From Hamiltosporidium tvaerminnensis (Eukaryota; Microsporidia; Dubosqiidae), in contig JAKIMF020000001.1 of the NCBI GenBank assembly GCA_022605425.2, positions 374,501 through 438,500 of the forward strand: 64,000 nucleotides of DNA, read 5' to 3'. The notes below the pieces were generated by a model. The model had not been told where the DNA came from and did not search any database. It worked only from the letters and a program-made list of their open reading frames with translations. This document shows positions 1 through 10,376 of this stretch, in pieces. Made by a program: the position numbers and the translations under genes. The first letter of the stretch is position 1. Every line of letters starts with the position of its first letter.

Positions 1-1
1 C

Positions 2-1096
2 AATGAATGCAAGCAAGATATTAATGATATGGGAAATATACATAAAAGTATATTTAGAATTATTAAAAATTCGAAATTGAAGGAGAAAGAAGAAGAGAGT
101 ATAAAATCTAAAGAAGATTCAAAAAAAGCAAATTTATCCTTTCTTGAAAATGTAGCAGTAAAAATACATGAAATAAACATTTGGAATCATAAAGATAAGA
201 GATTCCCGATGTTAAAATATCATATGGAATATAAATTTCCTATAATGATATACAAAAAAAATGAAATTTATTTTAAATCAAAGCTGGTAAATGAACCATC
301 TCGAGATCAAAAAAAAGAAATTCCATGCAAGAAATTAGAAAAAAAAGAAACAAAAGCTAAAGATACTTTAAAATATGATTCACTTAGTGATATAGAAAAA
401 ATAAAATTGGCTTGTTTCTGCTTTAAGAAGCTTCGTAAATATAGATCCAGTTTTAAAGATAATATTTTAGAAAGAATTTCAGATATATTCAGATCTTCGT
501 TTAAGAAAGATTCTTATCATATAAAAAAAGCAAATACATTTGTTTATACCGTTGGTGACCATATTATGGATGTAGGAATCAAAAAAGAGGGATTGTTTAG
601 AATTTCCGGTAAATATGCCTATTATAAATTTATGCCGGGTGTTTTAGCTGCAGGAAAGAGATATGATTATACTGAGTTATCTGTTCATGACAACGCTTCA
701 ATTTTCAAAGCATATATTCGGGTGATAATGAATGGGATAATTTCAGTTCAGATTGCAGAAAGGGTGATGAAAATAATAAAAAACCAGACGGATCCTTCAA
801 TAATAGAATATATTGTGCCTTTAATAATATTTTCGATTACAAATGAAAATAGAAAGATGCTTATCTATTTGCAGAAAATCTTTCGAAAAGTTGATCAGTA
901 TTCAAAATATAATAAAATGGGGTCAGATAATCTATACAAAATTTTTACTCCCACTATTTTTCCAAATATTGAATGTTATGATTTGCAATCCATAAATTTG
1001 CAAATTGAGATTGTAAAAAGAATTTTTGAGTCAAATTTATCAGAAATCCCTTGTTTTTTGTATGAAGAAGCACTTTCGGCAGCTAATAATCAATAA
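2..1096 (+). CDS. RhoGAP-domain protein, copy 1 (5' end outside window)
   Basis: Predicted GTPase-activating protein for Rho/Rac/Cdc42-type small GTPases. The frame is open from base 2, so the gene enters the window at about residue 38 of the 401-residue protein seen complete in copy 2; an internal ATG at 29 is not the likely start. The N-terminal part is lysine/glutamate rich. The C-terminal ~170 residues carry RhoGAP hallmarks: GLFRISG with the arginine finger, a downstream D...FKAYIR helix, and NKMGSDNL followed by FTPTIFPN. It differs from copy 2 at a few sites, including MDVG for LDEG and YIRV for YIRE; the latter replaces Glu in the conserved K..LRE-type helix. The TAA stop lies inside AATAAA, a possible poly(A) signal. 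About 65 bp downstream begins a truncated retroelement in the same orientation. No lesion is visible. Family assignment is firm; the target GTPase is unknown. Confidence 0.88.
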   Translation, partial: NECKQDINDMGNIHKSIFRIIKNSKLKEKEEESIKSKEDSKKANLSFLENVAVKIHEINIWNHKDKRFPMLKYHMEYKFPIMIYKKNEIYFKSKLVNEPSRDQKKEIPCKKLEKKETKAKDTLKYDSLSDIEKIKLACFCFKKLRKYRSSFKDNILERISDIFRSSFKKDSYHIKKANTFVYTVGDHIMDVGIKKEGLFRISGKYAYYKFMPGVLAAGKRYDYTELSVHDNASIFKAYIRVIMNGIISVQIAERVMKIIKNQTDPSIIEYIVPLIIFSITNENRKMLIYLQKIFRKVDQYSKYNKMGSDNLYKIFTPTIFPNIECYDLQSINLQIEIVKRIFESNLSEIPCFLYEEALSAANNQ

Positions 1097-1159
1097 ATCC
1101 TTTTTATTTTCGATTTTTATTGTATTAATTTTATTTTTAAAATATATTTGAATATATTT

Positions 1160-2824
1160 TTAAAATTATTTAAAAAAGAAGATAACATAGGAATTCCAAC
1201 ACGTAGCTTATTTGAAGAAGTACGGTGCAAACTTTTATCAAGAATTGAAAGACTTTGTCATACCTGATTAAATGCGAATAATTTATTTTCTGCAATCAAT
1301 CAATCAACATGCGATATCGTTAATCAACTATCACATAGGAGTACTTCGACTTGAACCGGCTGACTTCTCTAAGATAGATGATGCAGTTCGTTCGGTGTTG
1401 GTAAACAATAAGATACATCGTCTTGTAAAGAGCGTTTGTATCTTACTAGAACAGAACTTGGAAGAGGCCTACATAGTGTTGAGTTGCGAAGCGAACATAT
1501 GCTTCTGCAACTCTCGGATTGTCTGGAAAAAAGTAAAGAAATATCAATCAGACGAGCAGCAATCTCAAGGGTGGAAAATAATAATAAAACCCATCTTGCA
1601 CTAATAAAAGGCTTCTTAAAAGTAAATCACAGGTTGGTAGAAGAAGTCACTAAGAAAAGTTTAGAAGAAGCTTAACTTGCAAAACTATACAACGAAATAG
1701 AAAAACGAAAACTTCATTCAAAGTTATATAATGCAAGGAAAAATGAGCTTGTAAGTGTTAGTGACTCTGCAAGATGGTTAAAGAGAGGGAATATTAGGCC
1801 ACGAAACGAAGCTGTGTTTTGCTATATCCAGGATAGAAATTTATTATGGGGATCAGATGGTATGTGCCAACACTGTGGGAAGTCTGGTAAGACTGTAGAT
1901 CATCTAGCAACTCGATGTGAAAAAGTGCTAGGTCATGACTACACCAGACGGCATAATGAAGTGGTTAGATGCCTACACCTACTTCTTCTAAATAGATATA
2001 AGTTTAAGTCTTCGAAACGAATTAGAAGCCACTCAGTTCAAGAAATTCCTGATAACGAATATGCAGAGATAAGAGTGGACACCAGAATAAAAAAGGAAGT
2101 CAAGATTCGGTGTATCAGACCAGATATATTTATTTTAGACAAGAGACAGAATAGGATAACCCTCATTGAAGTAGGAATCACATCCCAAGACTCTCTTCAA
2201 ATAGTTGAAACAGAGAAGCTTAGGAAGTATGACCTGTTAGCAAATGAGTTAGGTCTTATTTATAAATGCAGTGTAGAGATAATTCCTTATGTGATGACCT
2301 GGGATGGTATTGTGACAAAATACCATAAGACGTATGTTAAGAGACTGCAAATACCCATGAATGTAGAAGCATACATTCAGTCTATAGTACTTAAGAAGAC
2401 TGTTGAAACAATTTCCTTTGATCGACGAAGAGGACTTGGTCAAGACTAAATGCCGAAGAGAGCTGGGAGGAGCGTCAATGGGTGTTATTATGAGAGCAAA
2501 GATGCATGAGGAATTAAAACCTTATTTAAAAGAAGAGAAGAGAGAGGAAGATGGTGCAAAAAAATTTAAACCAAAAAATAAAGCACCCTTTATTCCACAA
2601 GGAAGAACCACTTTAGAGGAACCGACCAATAACATAAATAAAGAGTCGGATATCGAAGAAGAGACAAAATGGTTGAAGAGGTGGAAGAAAACATATAAAA
2701 ATCGTAAAAATATTTTAACTCACAATATTATAAACGATTTTTAAAGTTAAAAGAGGTGGAAGAAAATATATAAAAATGGTAAAAATATTCTAACTCATAA
2801 TTTTATATACGATTTTTAAACTTA
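1160..2824 (+). pseudogene. RT1: 5'-truncated R4/R2-like retroelement ORF relic
   Basis: Matches the full-length element from about residue 740 to its C-terminus: the post-RT region (INQHAISL, LEPADFSK), a CCHC knuckle (CQHC...H...C near 1866-1920) and the restriction-like endonuclease core (RPDIFILD then LIEVGI). Lesions are a CAAT expansion near 1300, a 7-nt deletion near 1420, the nonsense TAA at 1673-1675 shared by all degenerate copies, and single-base losses near 2430-2470. The 3' end carries two copies of a 75-bp repeat. Truncation close to residue 740 and the ~65-bp distance to RhoGAP are the same in all five RhoGAP-linked copies. Confidence 0.9.
2681..2824 (+). repeat. Two-copy 75-bp tandem repeat at retroelement 3' end
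   Basis: GTGGAAGAAAA...GTAAAAATATT...AATTTTATA...CGATTTTTAAA occurs from 2681 and again from 2756, a period of 75 bp. The same arrangement is found in RT5 (from 38886 and 38961), in RT8 (reverse) and in the three short tails next to module M (period 74). The first unit overlaps the last codons of the ORF. The full-length element at 18255 has only one unit. Confidence 0.75.
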
Positions 2825-2930
2825 AATTTTTTTTTTATTTTTTGAATAACCTTCCATCATTTTAAATATTTAATTTTCTTCTTCTAAATTTTATTCTTGT
2901 TTTTTGTTTATAAAAAGAGGTAAGATAAGC

Positions 2931-4080
2931 ACATTAAAAACCATCTGCTTGGTAATGATTATTTGAAGTTGTTGTGAAATTTATTGTTGCCATTTTGGTA
3001 GGATATAAACTACACCGGATCTATAGTTCAATTCTCTATAATACCGAGTAATAACAGATTAAAAGGAATAATTAGGTAAGTTTATTTTGTTCGAATCTCT
3101 GATATTGGCATCTTAATTCAAAATAAGGATTGGATTTTTTTTTGTTTTTACTTGTTTAAAGTCACAATACTCAATGGAGTAGACTTTAAAAGGGTATTGT
3201 TTCCTTGGGATCTCTCTTCCTTGTAAAATACTTAGGGTACTTTCTTTCAAATCTCTTTGCCATTTGGTCCTGACTCGAATTCTCTTGATTATTGAAAAGA
3301 AATTGTTTCGACTGCCTTTTTGTGTATTGTTGATTACATGCGTGTTTCTAATTCTATGAGTATTTAGAATCTTCAGGATATATCTTATGATATTTTGTCA
3401 CTGTATAATCCGAAACTAAGAAATAACAAATTTTTTTCTAATAATTTTATAAACAGAATAAAACACACAGAAGTAATTTGTATGTCTTAAGTTTGTTGGT
3501 CTACATTCTTTGAAGCGAATCTTGTTCGTGTTTACACCCTAGATAAGTGTAATCATATTTAATTTCTTTTACATCATGAATATATCTTGTCTATTTTGAT
3601 AATATTGTAATAAGCTTTATATCTCAGTTCTAGTTTTATTTCCGATAATTATTTTCAGAAATTTCTTGAACTGTGTGATATTTAATTTTTTTTTGATTTA
3701 TATGTTTAGATATTTGTTAAGTATAAATATTGGCATCCAAAACTTCATTATCGGTTTTATTAATTGTATTATATTATAAATTTATAAGAAATAAGAAGGA
3801 AAATTTTTTATTCTACGTTGAAATTCGGTTGTTGTTTGTTCGAAAAGAAGCAATTTTTAAAATTTTTAGACTTAATTTCTCCATTATTCCATTCTGTTTT
3901 TACCTCTTAGTGTCGAATATGAACAAATGAAAGTTTTCCATTTGTTTTTTTTGTCTAATGTAACTCGGGATTACAGGGAATTGGCCTATAGATCAGGCGT
4001 GTTTTATATCCCACCTCAATGGAAGCAATGATTTTCACACAAATTTTATACACACATTTCCAAGCAGATAGTTTTTAATG
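2931..4080. repeat. Imperfect ~125-bp inverted-repeat pair (possible MITE-like element), L copy 1
   Basis: Bases 2931-3055 and the reverse complement of 3958-4080 align over their length, sharing for example CATTAAAAAC, ATCTGCTTGG and GGATATAAA, with roughly 70% identity by eye. The repeats bound a ~1.15 kb segment. An old antisense fragment of the retroelement C-terminus lies inside. No transposase is visible and no clear target duplication was found, so this may be a non-autonomous DNA transposon or simply an inverted duplication. Confidence 0.55.
3185..3402 (-). pseudogene. Ancient retroelement C-terminal relic in module L, copy 1
   Basis: On the minus strand this stretch reads as a degenerate version of the element's residues ~1122-1190: the KYHK region, then K-AVETISF (element: KKTVETISF), then S-GPN (element: LESGPN). 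Stops and frameshifts are frequent. It is more diverged than RT1-RT9, so it represents an older insertion. It occurs in all three L copies, so it predates the L duplications. Confidence 0.65.
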
Positions 4081-5007
4081 AGATTATTCTTTCTCCACTT
4101 ATACATCTTTTTTTTAAAGAAAAAATATTTTTTATATACAAAATTCATAAGTTTTTTTTATTTTCTACATAACTTTGCGTTTAACTTCATTATTTTTCTT
4201 ATTTATTTGGTTTTGTACGAAGGATTGAGGCGATGATGTACTATTGAAAGTTATAAATATAATTATCAGAATGAAATAATGCACATCTTGGTTATCATTT
4301 CAGTAAAAATGTAAATTTTAACTAAATTAAAAACTTAAAGTTAATAAAAGAACAAATTTCTTAAAAATAAAGAAAAAAAAATTTCAGAGGCTGTTACCGA
4401 TTTAAAATTTTGAAAGAAACATGCACTTTTTGATGCACTTCCCACGCAATCAAAAAGGAATGAAGGCATGTATGAACACCTTTAAACTCGCATTATCGAA
4501 TTTAAAAGAAAAAGAAAAAATACATTTTAAATTTTTTCACTTGCAAAAAATATGAATTATTAAGTCGTTTTGTGAATAATTCACATATTTTAAGATATTC
4601 CTAAACTATAGTACAATTGGATTGATTTGATCAAAGAAATATGGAAATGAAAATGACAGATATGAATAGTTTCTAAATTTTTCAATTTGTTTTAAAGTTT
4701 CTTTTTTTATTTGTATTGAAAATTGAAACAGTGAAAACATTATATCCACTCTAAAGCAATTATTCAACCATAAAAATGCTCCTAGATTTTAAAAAGCGAT
4801 AAATATCACGAATTTTATTTTCTTATATTACAGAATTTCTATGTTTGCATTATATCAAGTTTGTAAATAAAAGTCTGAAACATCCTGGAAATCCTGGACA
4901 GGTTGCCTTAATTAGTAAATAGTCGTAAGAACAATCGCAAAAGAATTATCTTGTCGAAAAGAAACAGATGAGAAATTTCTAATAATGTATATTTTAATAT
5001 AAACATT

Positions 5008-5501
5008 ATGAAGACGACTAGTAATTATGTTACCTATGCAGGCATTGATTTTTCGCGGTATATGGATATTTCATTGTAGTCAATTTCAATAATATTAATG
5101 AAGAAGTATTTAAAATACTAGAAAAGGAATCAGTTATATAATTAATTCAAAATTAATACAGAATATACATTATTCAAGAGATAATAGTATAGAGCCGTAT
5201 ATCACTCTTTTTGGTCTACAAGAATTTATATGAAGAACCAAAAGGCTTAGGTTTTGAGAATATTGAAAATGCGGAGCTTCGTAAAATTGTCTATAATTTA
5301 ATCCAGAAAAAGATGTATATATTCTACAATTCTTCAATGTAAACTATAGGCACAAAGAAACAAAATAAATTGCTTTATATAGAAGAAGCTGGATTATTTA
5401 AAAGAGAATTAATTCGACACTTTTAAATTCTTTATCGAAGAGCTCTAGGAATACAAAATTTATATCTGAAGACAGAACAAAGAATCTATTTAATCAAATA
5501 A
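5008..5501 (+). pseudogene. Decayed unrecognised gene in module L, copy 1
   Basis: A chain of coding-like segments on the plus strand: an ATG at 5008 followed by KTTSNYVTYAGIDFSRYMD, then NINEEVFKILEKESV, LYEEPKGLGFENIENAELRK and EEAGLFKRELIRHF, then (after an in-frame TAA) LYRRALGIQNLYLKTEQR. The segments are separated by frameshifts and at least two in-frame stops. Composition is coding-like and richer in charged residues than the surroundings. I do not recognise the family. The same broken gene is present in the other two L copies, so decay came before duplication. Confidence 0.45.
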
Positions 5502-8406
5502 TATTATTCCCGTTGTTTTTAAATTGCGTTTATTTTTTTGTATTTTTTATCATAAATTTTATTGTCTTAATGTAATTTTTGTAAATGATATACAAAATAT
5601 TCCTTATATGATAAATTCAAAATAAAAGTACGGTAACAGATATATCCGCCCAAGAGTAATATTATTTATTTAATAATAAATAAAAGACAGGTATTTTGGT
5701 TTATCTTATAATATAAAAAAAAATGAATTTATCTGATCTATTTTTTAATTTCAAAAAAATGGGTTGAACTGTTAATTTTAACTCCGTATAATTATTTCCA
5801 AATCCTTGAAAGAATTTTTTAAATAGCTTTTATTAAAGCTATATTTATATTTTGTTTAAAACAACTCAAACACACACATATTCATTGCAATTTTAAGTTA
5901 CTATAATTAAGAAAATCTTTCAAATATGTTGTTTTAAATAAAGAATGATTTGGTATAAAAAAAACCATAGCTCTTAACTAAGTCAATATACAAATAAAAT
6001 CGAATTTTCAAATTATTACATATAAATTGAATATTTTCACACAACTTACTTCTGGAAAACCTACGAATAATGATTTTAGTACTATGACAAATGTAAATAA
6101 TTTATTTGATAATAATTGACGGTCTTCAGTACTAACAAAATACTAGGAAAAAAATGCGTAGTTTTAGTTCCAAATGCTTTTACATGCATCTTGGGTCTAT
6201 AACTAGCCATTTCCTTTTTACAATATTATAAAAGAAAAATATTGTAAAAAAACTGATGGTATTGTGGTTTAAAAATTTATTTTACCTTTTTGGTAAAATA
6301 AATATTAAATTAGATTTGTAGAAATCAAAAATATAAAAATTAAATTATATTTTATTAATAAGTTTTTTATGATGATTACCGATTCCATTCCGATTTATTT
6401 ATTCCTAGAATTATTACGTTCCAACATTTTCTTCGTTATTACATTCGACGCTTTATTTTCGAATTTTGCACACAAAAAAATTCAAATGGTTTTTGAATCT
6501 TTTTTTACTTAACGAAACATATATATCTTCTCAGGTACGTCAGTATAATGAGATATGGCTTTGATCTATGTCTCCTCTCGATTACAAAGAATAAGTACGA
6601 ACTTTTGTAATCTATCTGAATTCTATCTTTATACTCCTTTTATTCTTCTATCAAAGCAAAAATTGACTATCTCTTAAACTAATATTGGCTGTTCACAGTG
6701 TCCTATTTTTGATTCGGATGCAAAACTTAATATTGTATACATATTATGATGTCTAGAAACAAATAATGAACAAATACTCTGTAATGATGTCAAACTCTGT
6801 GCTAATATACAAGAAATACTTTACTTATAACAAAAATAAAGTTAAATTTATTCTTTCGCATGTCCATTTTGAAGCAAAAAAAATAGTTCTGAAATAAATC
6901 TTTCTCTATAATTTCTATTCAATACAGAACCATAAGTAAATTTTTTCTTGATATTTGATATCTTTTATCTAAATTTATTTTTAGTTTCGCTTTTTTTGGC
7001 GAACTTTTGAACTGAATAGCTCATATGACGTTTAAATTCTTTGATCATTTGTATTTATAAGCATTAGATGCGCAGAAAAACAAATTTTATTTCTTAATTT
7101 GGATCTTCTTTACGTAGTTAAGATCGCGACGCAAAATTTCTGCCGTTTTTAAGTTTTTTCGTTCTCAAAAAGGCATTCTATTTAAATAATAACAAAATTC
7201 TAGTATATTTAACATCAAGGTTTCTTAATCAGCTTTTTGTAAGTGTTATTAACACCTATTATCATTTACTTCTAGGATATAAAGCTTGATTTATTTTCGA
7301 TTTTCTATCCAGCTAGATATTTTTTTATGAATTTTTTAATCTTCATCTCTTTATCTCTCTTTCTATTTTTAATTTTACACAGAAATAGTTTATTATTATT
7401 GCAAGATTGCTCCAAATCGTTTCATTTCTTAGAATTTATTTATTTTTTTTACAGAGAACCACGGAATTGCAAAATCACATATATATTCAAATTAAACATT
7501 CTGAAAGATTTCTTAAGGTTTTATTTTGACAGAAACGATTTATCGGAACCTCGAGTTCTATTTGTATAGTGTTCATAACTAGAACACAAAATAATTTATC
7601 ATCTTTGTAGATCAATTAACCGTTTGGGTTCAAAGTACTCTAAAAGAAAAATGAATAATATTTACCTAAAATTTGATTGGTAAAATAAATTTGATACATT
7701 CAACTATGTATCATTAAACGTTTAAATCTTTACTTTAAGTGTCCTTTTAATAGCTTTAGATTAATTTTTCTTGGTTTTACTTTGAGACATTCAATTTATT
7801 CAAAATGTTTGTAACCACCAACAAACTCTAATATTGTTTCGATACCTCGATAATCATTTCTTTTCTGTTTTATTTAGCTTTGGGATGAATAAAATATGTT
7901 GATGATAATTATTTATTTCAGTTTCCGTGAGACCGAAAAATATTCATCATTTTAAGAGGCACTTTTAATGCTATAAAAATTTGTAATTTTCTTTTTAAAG
8001 TTCTAAGTTTATTTTAGTTTTTCTTTATTGATTAATTTTTCTCAGGAATGAAAACAGTATACAAATATAGTATTGGTTTGCCATGTGATATAGGTATTTA
8101 CTAATGTCTCTTGTGACAAATAGATTGTTTTTTTGGCGTAAATATTTGTAATTTAAAGGTAACAGTGTAAAAATCGGTATTCAAACCCGAAATCTTTCCA
8201 ATTAATTTGTGTTATGCCGGCTACTAGAAGATTAGTATGCTTTTAGAGGAAACAAAATTTTTAATTTTCAAAAATATAATAATATTTTGAAATAGCCTTA
8301 ATATAAATTTATAATTAGCAGACAGCACACACTATTTTTCAAATTAGAAATACCTTATTAATCATTAAACCTAGATATTCTGACAAAACAAAAACTTTTA
8401 TGATGT

Positions 8407-8589
8407 TTAAGAACTCATTTTGTCTGGTAACATCCAAATTTTGCTTAAATCGACAAATAAATTATTTAAAATCGTCTTCAAACCAAAAAAATAGTTTTCT
8501 TTGTGAAAATATACCCTTTTGAGATTTTTTAATTCGTTCTTTGTCTCTAATATACTCAAAATAGCGTATATTAGATTTAACTCCAACAC
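8407..8589 (-). pseudogene. Small relic frame at the right end of module L, copy 1
   Basis: A 60-codon frame (open for a further ~14 codons upstream, with no ATG; the first plausible start is GTG) reading LELNLIYAILSILETKNELK and ending IWMLPDKMSS. It is preserved in all three L copies with single substitutions. The Leu/Ile spacing recalls the decayed leucine-rich-repeat proteins elsewhere in the window, so it may be the C-terminus of such a gene. It could also be conserved only because the copies are recent. Confidence 0.3.
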
Positions 8590-8727
8590 ATCACGTATTA
8601 TACAAAATTCTGATATATTAATTTCTTTAACTTATATTTTGGAGGTTTTCTATTGTGATTATTCAATATATCATACATTAATATCAAAATATTCTTTTTT
8701 ATATTTTTAGAAAGATATCATATGAGT

Positions 8728-10312
8728 TTTATTTAATAAAATTCTGGGTTAAAATATTTTTACCATTTGTCACATGTTTTCTTCTACCTCCTTAACCACT
8801 TCTGTCTCTTCTTCCAAATTCGACTCTTCATTTATGTTATTGGTCGGTTCCTCTAAAGTGGTTCCTCCTTGTGAAATAAAGGGTGCTTTATTTTTTAGTT
8901 TAAAATTTTTTAAACCATCTTCCTCTCTCTTCTCTTCTTTTAAATAAGGTTTTAATTCCTCATGCATCTCTGATCTCATAATAACACCCATTGACGCTCT
9001 CTCCCAGCTCTCTTCGGCATTTAGTCTTGACTCAAGTCCTCTTCGTCGATCAAAGGAAATTGTTTCGACTGTTTTCTTAAGTACTATAGACTGAATGTAT
9101 GCCTCACAATTCATGTGTATTTCTAGTCTTTTAAGATGATATTTATGGTATTTTGTCACAATACCGTCCCAGGTCATCACATAAGGGATTATCTCTTAAC
9201 TACATTTGTAAATAAGACCAAGCTCATTGGCTAGAAAGTCATACTTCCTAAGTTTTTCAGTTTCAACTATTTTAAGTCAATCTTGGGAAGTGATTCCTAC
9301 TTCAATGAGTGTTATCTTATTCTTCTTCTTATCTAAAATAAATATGTCGGGTCTGTTATTCCGAATTTTAACATCAGTTTTAATTCTGGTGTCCACTCTT
9401 ATCTCTGCATACTCATTATCAAGAATTTCTTGAACTGAGTGGCTCCTTATTCGTTTTGAAGACTTAAACTTATATCTATTTAGAAGAAGTAGGTGTAGGC
9501 ATCTAACCAATTCATTATGCCGTTCTGTGTAGTCATGACCTAGCATTTTTTCACATCGAGTTGCTAGATGATCTACCGTCTTACCAAATTTATTACAGTG
9601 TTGGCACATACCATCTGATCCCCATAATAAATTTCTATCCTGGATATAGCAAAACACAGCTTCGTTTCGTGGCCTATTATTTCCTCTTTTTAACCATCTT
9701 GAAGAGTCACTAAGACTTACAAGCTCATTTTTCCTTGCATTATATAACTTTGAATGAAGTTTTCGTTTTACTATTTCGTTATATAGTTTTGCAAGTTAAG
9801 CTTCTTCTAAACTTTTCTTAGTGACTTCTTCTACCAACCTGTACTTTACTTTTAAAAAGCCTTTTATTAGTGCAAGATGGGTTTTATTATTATTTTCCAC
9901 CCTTGAGATTGCTGCTCGTCTGATTGATATTTCTTAACTTTTTTCAAGAACATCCAAGAGTTGCAGAAGCATATGTTCGCTTTGCAACCCAAAACTATTT
10001 AGGTCTCTTCCAAGTTCTGTTCGTGTAAGATACAAACGCTCTTTACATCCTGGGCGAAGATGTATCTTATTCTTCACCAACACCGAACGAACTGCATCAT
10101 CTATCTTAGAGAAGTCAGCCGGTTCAAGTCGAAGTACTCCTATGTGATAGTTGATTAACGATATCGCATGTTGATTGATTGCAGAAAATAAATTTTTAAA
10201 GTTTAATCAGGTATGACAAAGTCTTTCAACTCTTGATAAGAGTTTGCTCTGTACCTCTTCAAATGAGCTACGTGTTGGGATTCCTTTGCTATCTTCAATT
10301 TTGAATAATTCT
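8728..10312 (-). pseudogene. RT2: 5'-truncated retroelement relic, inverted relative to RT1
   Basis: Corresponds to the element from about residue 735 to the 3' end, which at 8728 reads TTTATTTAATAAAATTCTGGG, as in the full-length copy. It has the CCHC knuckle and endonuclease PD...E core. Lesions include the shared TAA (minus strand, 9796-9798), a TGA after the ...GITSQD segment, and a TAA shortly after it. The C-terminal block carries the variant MNCEAY seen only in copies at the right end of L and in RT3 and RT7. It ends ~65 bp from RhoGAP copy 2, mirroring RT1/RhoGAP copy 1. Confidence 0.9.
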
Positions 10313-10376
10313 AAAAATATATTCAAATATAGTTAAAAAATAAAATTAATACAATAAAAATCGAAAATAAAAGGAT

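Larger units (their letters stand above)
2826..8727 (+). repeat. Module L, copy 1 (~5.9 kb segmental repeat)
   Basis: Nearly identical to 39027-44932 (same orientation) and to 51776-57675 (reversed), with scattered substitutions and short indels. Every copy is bordered on both sides by the 3' ends of retroelement fragments pointing inward. Inside are an inverted-repeat pair with an RT relic, an unrecognised decayed gene and a small relic frame, each described separately. The remaining sequence (about 4.1-5.0 kb and 5.5-8.4 kb of this window) is AT-rich, shows no recognisable gene, and short open frames such as 7327-7569 are not kept open in the other copies. Confidence 0.92.

Noticed and set aside
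1272-1604. 110-codon frame as a separate gene (also 14091-14423)
   Set aside because: Its first half is the retroelement frame; the rest is out-of-frame reading after the 7-nt deletion.
7327-7569. 80-codon frame in module L as a gene
   Set aside because: Low-complexity Leu/Phe/Ser reading; not maintained as an open frame in the other two L copies.
9227-9433. Hydrophobic 68-codon frames (also 14857-15063, 38241-38447) as membrane proteins
   Set aside because: They are antisense to the endonuclease region of RT fragments and recur only because those fragments do.
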